DNA of 64,000 nt from Caballeronia novacaledonica (GCF_900258035.1 NZ_OGTP01000021.1:45647-109646); one strand, 5' to 3'. Positions 40,767 to 49,838 are shown, numbered from the stretch's first letter. Numbers and translations: made by a program. Notes: generated from the sequence alone by a model not told the origin.

Positions 40767-42251
40767 ATGAAGCCGATCTGGATAGTAGACGACGACCAAT
40801 CCATCCGCTGGGTGCTGGAAAAGGCGCTCGCACGAGAGAACTTCACGACGCGCAGTTTCTCCGGCGTGCGCGACGCGCTCGCCGCGCTCGAAGGAGAAAG
40901 CCCGCAAGTGCTCGTCTCCGATATCCGCATGCCGGGCGGCTCCGGGCTGGAACTGCTGCAGACCGTGCGCGACCGCCTTCCCGGATTGCCCGTCATCATC
41001 ATGACGGCGTTCTCGGATCTGGACAGCGCCGTGGCCGCGTTCCAGGGCGGCGCGTTCGAATACCTCGCCAAGCCTTTCGATGTCGACAAGGCGGTCGAGC
41101 TGATCCGCCGCGCCGTCGACGAAAGCATGCGCGGCGAGGCGGCCGTCGACGAGCGCGTGACCGAGACGCCCGAAATGCTCGGCCAGGCGCCGGCGATGCA
41201 GGACATGTTCCGCGCGATCGGCCGTCTGTCGCATTCGGCGGCGACCGTGCTCATCACGGGCGAATCAGGCACCGGAAAGGAGCTTGTCGCGCGCGCCCTG
41301 CACCGACATAGCCCACGCGCGAACGGACCGTTCATCGCGCTGAACACGGCGGCGATTCCGAAGGATCTGCTGGAGTCCGAACTGTTCGGCCACGAGCGCG
41401 GCGCGTTCACCGGCGCGCAGGCGATGCGTCAGGGCCGCTTCGAGCAGGCCGAAAACGGCACGCTCTTTCTCGATGAAATCGGCGACATGCCGTTCGATCT
41501 TCAGACGCGCCTGTTGCGCGTGCTGTCGGATGGGCAGTTCTACCGCGTGGGCGGACACAATCCGCTGAAGGCGAACGTGCGCGTGATCGCGGCGACGCAT
41601 CAGAATCTCGATGCGCGCGTGCGGCAGGGCTTGTTCCGCGAGGACTTGTATCACCGGCTGAACGTGATTCGCCTGCGTCTGCCGGCGCTGCGCGAGCGCA
41701 GCGAGGATATTCCGCTGCTCACGCGCCATTTTCTGCAGAAGAGCGCGCGTGATCTGGGCGTCGAGCCCAAGCGCGTGTCGGATGAAGCGCTTGCTTATCT
41801 CGCGTCGCTGCCGTTTCCGGGCAACGTGCGTCAACTCGAGAATCTGTGCAACTGGCTCACGGTGATGGCGCCCGCGCAGGTGATCGAGCAGAAGGATCTG
41901 CCGCCCGATCTCACGCCGCGCCACGACGCTACGCCGGAGGCGATCGCCGTTTCGTCCGATGGCGCCGTGGCGCCTGCGCCCGCGGTGCAGAACGGCGCGG
42001 CGGCGTCGGTGCCGGCGATGGCGGGCGTCGCGACGAGCGTATGGGAAAACGGTCTGCGCACCGAAGTCGCGCGCCTTCTGCGCGAAAACTCCGCGGACGT
42101 GATGGACGAGCTCGCGCGCCGTTTCGAAGCCGCGGTGATCCGCGAGGCGCTCGATTTCACGCGCGGGCGCAAGGTCGAGGCGGCGGAGCGGCTGGGTATC
42201 GGCCGCAATACGATCACGCGCAAGATTCAGGAACTGCATCTCGACGCGTGA
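40767..42251 (+). CDS. ntrC: Nitrogen regulator NtrC (GlnG)
   Basis: 494-residue sigma-54-dependent activator. Receiver domain with D52 in VSDIRMPGG; AAA+ domain with Walker A GESGTGKE near residue 170, the sigma-54-contacting GAFTGA loop near 215 and the LFLDEIGDMP Walker B; a Fis-type helix-turn-helix at the C-terminus (AAERLGIGRNTITRKIQEL). A linker of about 50 Ala/Val-rich residues separates the last two. It should act on the two NtrC sites and the GG-N10-GC promoter in front of glnA. Confidence 0.97.
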   Translation: MKPIWIVDDDQSIRWVLEKALARENFTTRSFSGVRDALAALEGESPQVLVSDIRMPGGSGLELLQTVRDRLPGLPVIIMTAFSDLDSAVAAFQGGAFEYLAKPFDVDKAVELIRRAVDESMRGEAAVDERVTETPEMLGQAPAMQDMFRAIGRLSHSAATVLITGESGTGKELVARALHRHSPRANGPFIALNTAAIPKDLLESELFGHERGAFTGAQAMRQGRFEQAENGTLFLDEIGDMPFDLQTRLLRVLSDGQFYRVGGHNPLKANVRVIAATHQNLDARVRQGLFREDLYHRLNVIRLRLPALRERSEDIPLLTRHFLQKSARDLGVEPKRVSDEALAYLASLPFPGNVRQLENLCNWLTVMAPAQVIEQKDLPPDLTPRHDATPEAIAVSSDGAVAPAPAVQNGAAASVPAMAGVATSVWENGLRTEVARLLRENSADVMDELARRFEAAVIREALDFTRGRKVEAAERLGIGRNTITRKIQELHLDA

Positions 42252-42272
42252 GCGCCGGTTGAAGGGAAATGA

Positions 42273-43055
42273 TCAGTCGATCGTCGCGATCACGGGCGCG
42301 TGGTCCGACGGTTGATCCCACTTGCGCGGTACCTTGTCGACTTCGCACGACGTGCAGCGCGCGGAAAGCTGTTCTGACAGCAAAATGTGATCGATGCGCA
42401 GTCCCGCGTTTCGCCGGAACGCCAACATCCGGTAATCCCACCATGTGAAGAGTTTTTCGGGCTGCTCGAACTTGCGGAAGGCATCGGTGAGTCCGAGTTC
42501 GACGAGTTGCGCGAAGTGCGCGCGCTCTTCGGGCGAGACGAGATTCTGTCCTTCCCATGCTTTCGGATCGTGCACGTCGCGGTCTTCGGGCGCGATGTTG
42601 TAGTCGCCCAATAGCGCAAGCTGCGGGTGACGCGCGATGTCTTCGCGCAGCCATTCGCGCAGCGCGTCCAGCCAGCGCATCTTGTAGGCGAATTTATCGG
42701 AGCCGGGCGCCTGGCCGTTCGGGAAGTAGGCGCAGATGATGCGCACACCGTCGATCGTCGCGGCGATCACGCGCTGCTGCAAGTCTTCGAAACCGGGGAT
42801 GTTGCGCACGACGCTGATTTCATCGACGTCGAAGCCGGCGTCTGCCCGCACCAGAATGCCGACGCCGTTGTATGTTTTTTGCCCTGCGAACCAGCTTTTG
42901 TAGCCGGCGGCTTCGAGCTCGGCGCGGGGGAATTTCTCGTCGGGAAGCTTCAGTTCCTGAAGGCACAGCACGTCGACTTTCGACGCGGTCAGCCAGTCGA
43001 TGACGTGTTGCTGGCGGACTTTGAGGGAGTTGACGTTCCAGGTGGCGATTTTCAT
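42273..43055 (-). CDS. xthA: Exodeoxyribonuclease III
   Basis: 260-residue AP endonuclease/3' exonuclease of the exonuclease III family, acting in base-excision repair. Conserved features: MKIATWNVNSLKVRQQHVID at the start, the catalytic Glu in LQELKLPDEKF, the DYNIAPEDRDVHDP segment and the C-terminal SDHAPVIATID with the catalytic His. It is convergent with ntrC. Length is usual. Confidence 0.95.
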   Translation of the reverse strand: MKIATWNVNSLKVRQQHVIDWLTASKVDVLCLQELKLPDEKFPRAELEAAGYKSWFAGQKTYNGVGILVRADAGFDVDEISVVRNIPGFEDLQQRVIAATIDGVRIICAYFPNGQAPGSDKFAYKMRWLDALREWLREDIARHPQLALLGDYNIAPEDRDVHDPKAWEGQNLVSPEERAHFAQLVELGLTDAFRKFEQPEKLFTWWDYRMLAFRRNAGLRIDHILLSEQLSARCTSCEVDKVPRKWDQPSDHAPVIATID

Positions 43056-43139
43056 GAATCCCTGTCGGTTTGGGGGCGCGGGGGCGCGCTTGATGTCACG
43101 ATTTTAGCGGAGCGAAGGGGGTGGGTTTATTGCTCGGTT

Positions 43140-43430
43140 TTTGCTTTTGCTTTCGCTTTCGCTTTCGTTTTCGCCGGATCCCGTTTTCTTTGTGGTCTAT
43201 TAGCGTTGCCCCTGTGCGGGGCGGCAGTCACTTTCTTTGCTGCTGCAAAGAAAGTAACCAAAGAAAGCAGCTTTTCAGGCCCGCGGTCACACGCAACTTG
43301 GCCAATTTTCTCCCTTAAGTTGGCACTCGCCTAAAGAGTGCCCTCATCAAAATCACCGGGCTTGGCTCGCGCACGGTCTGCCGCACCACATGTTTTAGGG
43401 CGCTGGTTCAGCACGAAATAGCTTCGGCAC
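43140..43430 (+). repeat. Left copy of an inverted repeat element
   Basis: About 290 bp of non-coding DNA that reappears inverted at 43565-43850. The core at 43198-43266 (69 bp, from TATTAGCGTTGCCC to AACCAAAGAAA) matches the other copy at every base. It includes the hairpin ACTTTCTTTGC-TGCT-GCAAAGAAAGT at 43230-43255. A further hairpin GGCACTC/GAGTGCC lies at 43322-43341. Confidence 0.85.
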
Positions 43431-43472
43431 AGCGCTACGCGCTGCCGCCGGGTCTGCAAGGGAAACCGATGG

Positions 43473-43498
43473 TGTGCATGGGCGGTGTGCATGGGCGG
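43473..43498 (+). repeat. 13-bp tandem repeat in the element centre
   Basis: TGTGCATGGGCGG occurs twice in direct succession (43473-43485 and 43486-43498) in the 134-bp stretch between the two inverted copies. Confidence 0.8.
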
Positions 43499-43564
43499 TG
43501 CGTCTCGATGGCGGTATCAGCAAAAAAAGCGCACGCAAACCCGATTGACCCATCGGCCGCGCAG

Positions 43565-43850
43565 CGGGCCGGAGCGATTTGGTGCTGAACCAATCTGTTG
43601 TGTGGCGCGATGCGTCAGATCGTGCGCGATCCAAGCCCGATTCTGCTTGTGAGGGCACTCGCTACCCTGGGTTCCATTCAGCCAATCGCCTGTGCCGCGG
43701 CCGGCATGAAGCACTTTGGATGGGGATAGCTGTTTCTTTGGTTACTTTCTTTGCAGCAGCAAAGAAAGTGACTGCCGCCCCGCACAGGGGCAACGCTAAT
43801 AAACCGACGCGAATACGGGATCCGGCGAAAGCGAAAGTAAAACCAAAAAC
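43565..43850 (-). repeat. Right copy of the inverted repeat element
   Basis: Inverted homologue of 43140-43430. Besides the 69-bp identical core at 43733-43801, colinear matches continue toward the centre: GAGTGCCCTCA, CGGGCTTGG-N-TCGCGCACG and TGGTTCAGCAC all occur in the same order in both copies. Similarity falls toward the centre. No transposase gene or terminal target duplication was seen. Confidence 0.82.
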
Positions 43851-43921
43851 GAAGAACCAACGATGGAGAACATCGCAGCAAACTATGATGTCGTCTCACC
43901 AAGAAAATCTGCAAACGCCCG

Positions 43922-44506
43922 ATGACTCAACCGACCCTGACCGGGCACCGCACCCAACTGCGCCCGCTGCAACAAGCAGACCGCGGTGCCTTGCTCGACG
44001 CCGCCGCCGACGGCGAACTCTGGAATCTCAGCGTGACCGTGGTGCCGAACGAAGCCACGATCGACCGCTATCTCGACACCGCGCTAGCAGGCCGCGATGC
44101 CGGCACGGTCATGCCATTCGCCATCGTGCGAGCCGATGACGCACGCGTCGTCGGCAGCACGCGTTTCTGGAAGATCGATCGCGCGAATCGCAAGCTCGAA
44201 ATCGGCCATACGTGGCTCGCGGCATCGACGCAGCGCACCGGCATCAACACGGAAGCGAAATATCTGCTGCTCACGCACGCGTTCGAAACAATGCACTGCG
44301 TCCGCGTGCAGTTCACCACCGACGAGCTCAACGAAAAATCGCGCGCGGCGATACTCGGCATCGGCGCGAAACAGGAAGGCATCGTGCGGCACGAGCGCAT
44401 CATGCCCGATGGCCGCAAGCGCAACTCGGTGCGCTTTTCGATCATCGACGACGAATGGCCCGGCGTCAAAGCGATGCTGCTCGCCAGGCTCAACCGTCCA
44501 GCATAG
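43922..44506 (+). CDS. GNAT-family N-acetyltransferase (RimJ-like)
   Basis: 194-residue acetyltransferase resembling RimJ/RimL-type enzymes. The start reads MTQPTLTGHRTQLRPLQQAD, the usual first strand; the acetyl-CoA-binding part is around HTWLAASTQRTGINTEAKYL (about residues 95-115), and NEKSRAAILGIGAKQEG near 145 is the family's conserved Asn region. It may acetylate a protein N-terminus, an amino acid or an antibiotic; the substrate is unknown. Its 3' end overlaps the convergent LysR gene by 17 bases. Confidence 0.85.
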   Translation: MTQPTLTGHRTQLRPLQQADRGALLDAAADGELWNLSVTVVPNEATIDRYLDTALAGRDAGTVMPFAIVRADDARVVGSTRFWKIDRANRKLEIGHTWLAASTQRTGINTEAKYLLLTHAFETMHCVRVQFTTDELNEKSRAAILGIGAKQEGIVRHERIMPDGRKRNSVRFSIIDDEWPGVKAMLLARLNRPA

Positions 44507-45389
44507 CCGACGCCTTCAACGCTTTCACGCGCGCTTTCATGAACGCGACGAAGCCGCGCGTGACGGTGTCGTCGCGTTCGGCTTGCCATGCGAGGCCGAC
44601 GCGCCATCGCGCGGGCTGATCGCGCAAGGTCAGCACGCGCGCATCGCGCAGCAGATACTGCGCTCGCGACGGCAGGAACGCGGCGCCCACGCCGCCCGCC
44701 ACGGATGCAAGCACGGACTGGATATCGTCCGCCTCCTGAATCACGCGCGGCACGAAGCCGTGCTCGGCGCACCAGCGATCGATCTGCGCGGCGAGCCCCG
44801 GTCCCCGCGTTCGCGACAGCGCGATGAATCCCGGCTCGTTCAATTCGTTCAGGTCCGCCGGCAGACGCCTGTAGCGCGTGTGCTCCGGGACGGCAAGCGC
44901 GAGCGTTTCGTCGAGCACCGTGAAGCCCGACAGCCCGGCGCTCGCGGGCATTCGCATGAACCCGACATCGAGCTTGTTCGCGAGGATGCGGCGTGTCTGC
45001 TCGTGCGACGACAGATCGTGCAGCGTGATGCTCACGCCCGGATTGAGCGCGCCGAATTCCGCGATCAGCCTGGGCACATGCGTGAGCGTCGACAGGCACA
45101 GGCCGACGCGCAGAAACCCGCGCGTGCCGTTCGCCGCTTCGCGTGCGCGGGCGAGCACGGCGTCGGCGTCTCGCACGAGCGATTGCGCATCGGCGATAAA
45201 GCCCGCGCCGAACGCCGTCAGATCCGCGCCGTGCCGGCCGCGTTCGAAGAGACGCGCGCCGAGGCTCGCTTCGAGCGCGGCGATCTGCTTGCTGAGCGCG
45301 GGCTGGCTGAGATGCAGCGCTTCGGCTGCGCGGCCGAAATGGCGCAAGTCCGCGATGGTGAGGAAGGCGCGCAGGCGTTTAAGTTCCAT
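44490..45389 (-). CDS. LysR-family transcriptional regulator
   Basis: About 299 residues. The N-terminal winged HTH is clear: MELKRLRAFLTIADLRHFGR, then AAEALHLSQPALSKQIAALE, followed by the two-lobed effector-binding domain (LRVGLCLSTLTHVPRLIAEF onward). ATG 45389 places the HTH directly at the N-terminus; ATG 45407 would add six residues and also lacks a clear ribosome-binding site. It is divergent from the nitrilase-like and amidohydrolase genes, the usual LysR target arrangement. The inverted repeat GATCG-AAT-CGATC lies between them. Confidence 0.9.
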   Translation of the reverse strand: MELKRLRAFLTIADLRHFGRAAEALHLSQPALSKQIAALEASLGARLFERGRHGADLTAFGAGFIADAQSLVRDADAVLARAREAANGTRGFLRVGLCLSTLTHVPRLIAEFGALNPGVSITLHDLSSHEQTRRILANKLDVGFMRMPASAGLSGFTVLDETLALAVPEHTRYRRLPADLNELNEPGFIALSRTRGPGLAAQIDRWCAEHGFVPRVIQEADDIQSVLASVAGGVGAAFLPSRAQYLLRDARVLTLRDQPARWRVGLAWQAERDDTVTRGFVAFMKARVKALKASAMLDG

Positions 45390-45412
45390 CGGAATATTCG
45401 ATTCCATTTGGC

Positions 45413-45425
45413 GATCGAATCGATC
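45413..45425. promoter_or_regulatory. Candidate LysR operator
   Basis: GATCG-AAT-CGATC is a perfect inverted repeat in the gap between the divergent regulator and nitrilase-like gene, close to where LysR proteins bind. Specific binding is inferred from position only. Confidence 0.4.
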
Positions 45426-45497
45426 AAAACATTCATTTTACTTATCGATGCGCGAGCGGTTCAATGAGGTCGTCTACTCGTTAATCCGGAGCCTCGC

Positions 45498-46319
45498 TTG
45501 GACGCCATTTCGTTCCGCATCGCCGTGACCGCGCTTGAGTCACATGCCGATGTTGCGCGCCATTGTGCGCTGATCGCCGACGCCGCATCTCAGGGCGTGC
45601 AACTGGTCGCGTTCCCGCAAGCGAGCATCGATGCGTCGCGCGCCGAATCGTTCGATGGCCCGTCGATCCGCGCGATCGCCGCCGCCGTCGACGATACCGG
45701 CGTCGCGGCGGGCGTCGGCTGGATCGAGCGCACCGAAGACGGGCGCTTGTACGACAGTTACGCGATTCTCTTCCCGGGCGGCGCGCGCGTGCGCCATCGC
45801 AAGCTGCAAGCGTCGCAACGCGGCCTGCACAGCGGGGCGCGCTTCACCGTGTTCGACGCACCGTTCGGCGCACGCATCGGCATTTTGATCGGCGATGACA
45901 ACGACGTCGTCGAGAACGTGCGGATGACGGCGCTCATGGGCGCGACGCTCCTCATCGCACCGATGCGCCGCGAGCGGACGCATCGCGCGATGCTGGCCGC
46001 GCGCGCCGCCGAAAACGGCATGTTCATCGCCTGCAGCCACACATCGGGCGACGACGCGCTGATCGCCGGTCCGGACGGCAGCGTGCTCACGCGGCGTGCG
46101 GCGGCCAATGGCGGCCTGATCGTCGCGGACGTGAAGCCCTCGCTGGCCGAGACGAGCGCCGGGCGCCGCGCGTTGTCCGCGCGCCGTCCCGATCTCTACG
46201 CACCGCTCGCGCGACAGGGCGACGCCTATCCGCTCAGAATCGAACCCGAACGCGCCATGCCGCGCGGCTCGCTGCCGCTCAGTTTCGCGGTGGTCGGACG
46301 CCATCGCGTGATGCGCTGA
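45498..46319 (+). CDS. Nitrilase-superfamily homologue lacking catalytic Cys and Glu
   Basis: 273-residue carbon-nitrogen hydrolase fold protein starting at TTG 45498 with GGAG upstream. The alignment landmarks are clear: QLVAFPQASI where the family has FPE, HRKLQ with the catalytic Lys kept, and GILIGDDNDVVENVRMTALM where active members read LICYDND. Thus the catalytic Glu is Gln and the catalytic Cys is Gly, both seen directly. The fold otherwise looks intact with no frameshift. Most likely a non-hydrolytic homologue, possibly structural or regulatory, next to an amidohydrolase gene. Confidence 0.8.
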   Translation: MDAISFRIAVTALESHADVARHCALIADAASQGVQLVAFPQASIDASRAESFDGPSIRAIAAAVDDTGVAAGVGWIERTEDGRLYDSYAILFPGGARVRHRKLQASQRGLHSGARFTVFDAPFGARIGILIGDDNDVVENVRMTALMGATLLIAPMRRERTHRAMLAARAAENGMFIACSHTSGDDALIAGPDGSVLTRRAAANGGLIVADVKPSLAETSAGRRALSARRPDLYAPLARQGDAYPLRIEPERAMPRGSLPLSFAVVGRHRVMR

Positions 46320-46399
46320 AACCAGCGCGCACGGCTTTTCTGTCCCGATACAATCGAACGCATACATCGGACGAACAGCCTGGCACGGAGGTTTCGCAC

Positions 46400-47677
46400 A
46401 TGGATTTGATCATTCGCCGCGCGGCGCTCGCGGATTCGCGCGAGCTCGTCGATATCGGCATGGAAGCGGGGCGGATCGCCGCGATCGAGCCGCATCTGTC
46501 GGCCACCGCGCGCGAGGAAATCGATGCAGACGGCTCGCTCGTCACCGCGCCGTTCGTCGATGCGCACTTTCACATGGACGCGACGCTGTCCTATGGCTTG
46601 CCGCGCGTGAACGCGTCGGGCACGCTGCTCGAAGGCATTGCGCTGTGGGGCGAGCTGAAGCCCGAACTCACGCAGGAGGCGCTCGTCGAGCGCGCGTTGC
46701 AGTACTGCGACTGGGCCGTCGCGCGCGGGCTGCTCGCGATCCGGTCTCACGTCGATGTCTGCGATCCGCGTCTCCTGGCCGTGGAAGCGCTCGTCGAAGT
46801 GAAGCGCCGCGTGAAGCCGTATCTCGATCTGCAACTCGTCGCGTTTCCGCAAGACGGCGTATTGCGCAGCGCGGGCGCGTTCGAGAACCTGAAGCGTGCG
46901 ATCGCGATGGGCGTCGATGTCGTCGGCGGCATTCCGCACTTCGAGCGCACGATGGCGGACGGCGCGGCGTCGGTGAAGCTCTTGTGCGAATACGCGGCGG
47001 AGCAGGGCTTGCGCGTCGACATGCATTGCGACGAATCCGACGATCCGATGTCGCGCCACATCGAAACGCTGGCAGCACAAACGCACCGGCTCGGACTGCA
47101 CGGGCGCGTGACCGGCTCGCATCTCACGTCGATGCATTCGATGGACAACTATTACGTCAGCAAGCTCATTCCGCTGATGCGCGAAGCGGGCGTGAATGCC
47201 ATTGCCAATCCGCTCATCAACATCACGCTGCAAGGGCGCTCGGACACGTATCCGAAGCGGCGCGGCATGACGCGCGTGCCCGAACTGATGGCGGCCGGCG
47301 TCACGGTCGCGTTCGGCCACGATTGCGTGATGGACCCGTGGTACAGCCTCGGTTCCGGCGACATGCTCGAAGTCGCGCACATGGGTCTGCACGTCGCGCA
47401 GATGACCGGCGTCGATGCCATGCGCGCGTGCTTCGATGCGGTCACGAAAAATCCCGCGCGCATTCTCGGGCTGGAAGGCTATGGGATCGAGGTGGGATGC
47501 AACGCGGATTGCGTCGTGCTCGATGCGCGCGATCCGATCGAAGCGATCCGGCTGCGGGCGGCGCGCACGGCTGTCGTGCGAAGAGGCAAGGTGATCAGCC
47601 GAAGCCCTGCCGTTCGCGCGACGCTGGCGCTGGAAGGGCGGCCATCGGAAGTCGATTTCAGGATCGACAGGCGATAA
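46400..47677 (+). CDS. Cytosine deaminase-like amidohydrolase
   Basis: 425-residue metal-dependent amidohydrolase, closest in pattern to cytosine deaminase CodA. Metal and catalytic motifs: DAHFHMD near residue 55, HCDESDD near 213, and the GHDCVMDPW motif near 310 typical of cytosine/isoguanine deaminases. A Glu in HCDE corresponds to the catalytic general base. ACGGAGGTTTCGCAC precedes ATG 46400. Together with the nitrilase-like gene and the LysR regulator it looks like a small pyrimidine or N-heterocycle catabolism locus; deamination of another substrate is possible. Confidence 0.87.
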   Translation: MDLIIRRAALADSRELVDIGMEAGRIAAIEPHLSATAREEIDADGSLVTAPFVDAHFHMDATLSYGLPRVNASGTLLEGIALWGELKPELTQEALVERALQYCDWAVARGLLAIRSHVDVCDPRLLAVEALVEVKRRVKPYLDLQLVAFPQDGVLRSAGAFENLKRAIAMGVDVVGGIPHFERTMADGAASVKLLCEYAAEQGLRVDMHCDESDDPMSRHIETLAAQTHRLGLHGRVTGSHLTSMHSMDNYYVSKLIPLMREAGVNAIANPLINITLQGRSDTYPKRRGMTRVPELMAAGVTVAFGHDCVMDPWYSLGSGDMLEVAHMGLHVAQMTGVDAMRACFDAVTKNPARILGLEGYGIEVGCNADCVVLDARDPIEAIRLRAARTAVVRRGKVISRSPAVRATLALEGRPSEVDFRIDRR

Positions 47678-47710
47678 AAAACCCGGCCCTTTTGAGGTTC
47701 GGGCCGGGGT
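47675..47710 (-). terminator. Rho-independent terminator of the prlC gene
   Basis: CCCGGCCC (47682-47689) pairs with GGGCCGGG (47701-47708); on the minus strand the stem is followed by TTTTTT. It lies just beyond the prlC stop. Confidence 0.8.
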
Positions 47711-47726
47711 TCTCTCGCCAACTCGT

Positions 47727-49838
47727 TCAGTGCGCCGCCTGACCCGACATGCCGTTATGCCGCAGCAAGGCGTCGATGTCCGGTTCGCGTCCGCGGAACG
47801 CCTTGAACGAATCCATCGCCGGGCGGCTGCCGCCGACTTCGAGAATCTCGCGGCGATAGCGCGTGCCCGTGGTCGCGTCGAGCACCGAGCCGTTGCCGGC
47901 CTTCGCGGCTTCTTCGAACGCGGCGTACGCATCGGCCGACAGCACTTCGGCCCACTTGTAGCTGTAATAGCCTGCCGCGTAGCCGCCCGCGAAGATGTGG
48001 CTGAACGTGTTCGGCCAGCGCGAGAACGGCGCCTGCGGAATCACATGGAACTTCTCGTTGATCGAGCGCGCGAGATCGTTCACGTTTTGCGTCGCGTTCG
48101 CGGGATCGTAGGACGTGTGCAGCACCATGTCGAACATCGAGAAGACGATCTGGCGCAGCGTGCCGAGACCGCTCTGGAAGTTCTTCGCGGCGAGCATCTT
48201 GTCGAACAGCTCGCGCGGCAGCGGCGCGCCGGTCTCGACGTGCGCGGACATGTCGGTCAGCACGTCCCACTCCCAGCAGAAGTTCTCCATAAACTGCGAC
48301 GGCAGTTCGACCGCATCCCACTCGACGCCGTTGATGCCCGACACGCCCAGCTCGTCGATGCGCGTCAGCATGTGATGCAGGCCGTGTCCGAACTCGTGGA
48401 ACAACGTGATGACTTCATCGTGCGTGAAGCACGCGGGCTTGCCGCCCACCGGCGCCGAGAAATTGCAGGTGAGATACGCGACCGGCGTCTGCACGCCGCC
48501 TTGCGTGCGCTTGTGACGCGAGCGGGCGTCGTCCATCCATGCGCCGCCGCGCTTGCCTTCGCGCGCGTACAGATCCAGATAGAACTGCGCGACGAGCGTG
48601 CCGTCCTTGTTCTCGACGCGGAAGAAGCGCACGTCCGGATTCCACACGGCGGCTTCGTCGCGGCGGATCGACACGTTGAAAAGCGTTTCGGTGACCTTGA
48701 ACAGGCCTTTCAGCACGGCTTCCTGCGGGAAGTACTGCTTCACTTCGTTCTCGGAAAACGAGTAGCGCTTCTGACGCAGCTTTTCGGCCGCATACGCGAT
48801 ATCCCAAGGCTGCAACTCGGGCATGCCGAGTTCGGTCGCGGCGAACGCGCGCAGTTCCATCCAGTCTTTTTCGGCGTAAGGGCGCGCGCGCGTGGCGAGA
48901 TCTTCCAGGAAGGCGATCACTTGCGCGGGCGATTCCGCCATCTTCGGCGCGAGCGACACTTCCGCGAAATTCTGATAGCCGAGCGTCTTCGCTTCTTCCT
49001 CGCGCAGCTTCAGGTGCTCGACGACATTCGCCGTGTTGTCCCATTCGGTCTTGCCGTCGCCATAAGTGCCGCCCAGTTCCGACGCGCGCGTGACGTACGC
49101 GCGATACATCGCCTCGCGCATCGGCCGATGTTCGGCATATTGCAGCACCGGAAAATACGACGGGAAATGCAGCGTGAACTTCCAGCCTTCCTTGCCATCG
49201 CGTTGAGCGGCTTCGTGGGCCGCTTCGGTCACGTCGCCGGGCAGGCCGGCGAGATCGCTTTCCTTCGTGACGATATACGCGTACGCGTTGGTCGAATCGA
49301 GCACGTGATCGGAGAACGCCTTGGAAAGTGCCGCCTGCTCCTCCTGCAACTGCGCGAAACGCGGCTTGCGGTCCTCGGGCAATTCGGCGCCCGACAGGCG
49401 GAAATCGCGCAGCGAGTTCTCCAGGATCTTCTTGCGCTCGGCCGACAAACCGGCGAATTCCTCTCCGGCGGCGATCGCCTTGTACTTCTCGTAGAGCGCG
49501 AGATTCTGACCGACACTCGCGGAAAATTCGGTGACGCGCGGCAGGTTTTCGGCGTGCGCGGCGCGCAGTTCGGGCGTATCGGCGACAGCGTTCAGATGGC
49601 CGATGATGCCCCACGCGCGCGACAGTTTCTCCGATTCCTGCTCGACCGCCTCGACGACATCCTTCCAGGTCGCCGGCGTGTCCGGCGCGCTCGCGCGATC
49701 GACGGCGGCTTTCGCATCGGCGAGCAGCACGTCGAGCGCCGGCGTCACGTGCGCAGGCTGAATCTCGCCGAAACGCGGAAGATCGGAAAAATCGAGCAGC
49801 GGATTGGCCGCTGCCGGGGTGGACGTGGTATCGCTCAT
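47727..49838 (-). CDS. prlC: Oligopeptidase A (M3 metallopeptidase)
   Basis: 703-residue cytosolic zinc peptidase of the M3 family. The zinc motif HEFGH with flanking LFHEFGHGLHHML lies near residues 475-490, and the third ligand Glu follows about 25 residues later (SGINGVEWDAVELPSQFMEN). Family function: degradation of signal peptides and short oligopeptides. ATG 49838 is chosen because the frame then starts MSDTTSTPAAANPLLDFSDL; the upstream extension has no ribosome-binding site. It is the first gene after folD on the same strand. Confidence 0.93.
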   Translation of the reverse strand: MSDTTSTPAAANPLLDFSDLPRFGEIQPAHVTPALDVLLADAKAAVDRASAPDTPATWKDVVEAVEQESEKLSRAWGIIGHLNAVADTPELRAAHAENLPRVTEFSASVGQNLALYEKYKAIAAGEEFAGLSAERKKILENSLRDFRLSGAELPEDRKPRFAQLQEEQAALSKAFSDHVLDSTNAYAYIVTKESDLAGLPGDVTEAAHEAAQRDGKEGWKFTLHFPSYFPVLQYAEHRPMREAMYRAYVTRASELGGTYGDGKTEWDNTANVVEHLKLREEEAKTLGYQNFAEVSLAPKMAESPAQVIAFLEDLATRARPYAEKDWMELRAFAATELGMPELQPWDIAYAAEKLRQKRYSFSENEVKQYFPQEAVLKGLFKVTETLFNVSIRRDEAAVWNPDVRFFRVENKDGTLVAQFYLDLYAREGKRGGAWMDDARSRHKRTQGGVQTPVAYLTCNFSAPVGGKPACFTHDEVITLFHEFGHGLHHMLTRIDELGVSGINGVEWDAVELPSQFMENFCWEWDVLTDMSAHVETGAPLPRELFDKMLAAKNFQSGLGTLRQIVFSMFDMVLHTSYDPANATQNVNDLARSINEKFHVIPQAPFSRWPNTFSHIFAGGYAAGYYSYKWAEVLSADAYAAFEEAAKAGNGSVLDATTGTRYRREILEVGGSRPAMDSFKAFRGREPDIDALLRHNGMSGQAAH

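Noticed and set aside
43140..43850. Insertion sequence
   Set aside because: No transposase, no recognisable terminal inverted repeats of an IS family and no target-site duplication; described as a non-coding repeat element.
43579..44139. 186-codon open frame inside the inverted repeat element
   Set aside because: It runs through both repeat hairpins and into the GNAT gene in another frame, without a ribosome-binding site or protein-like composition.
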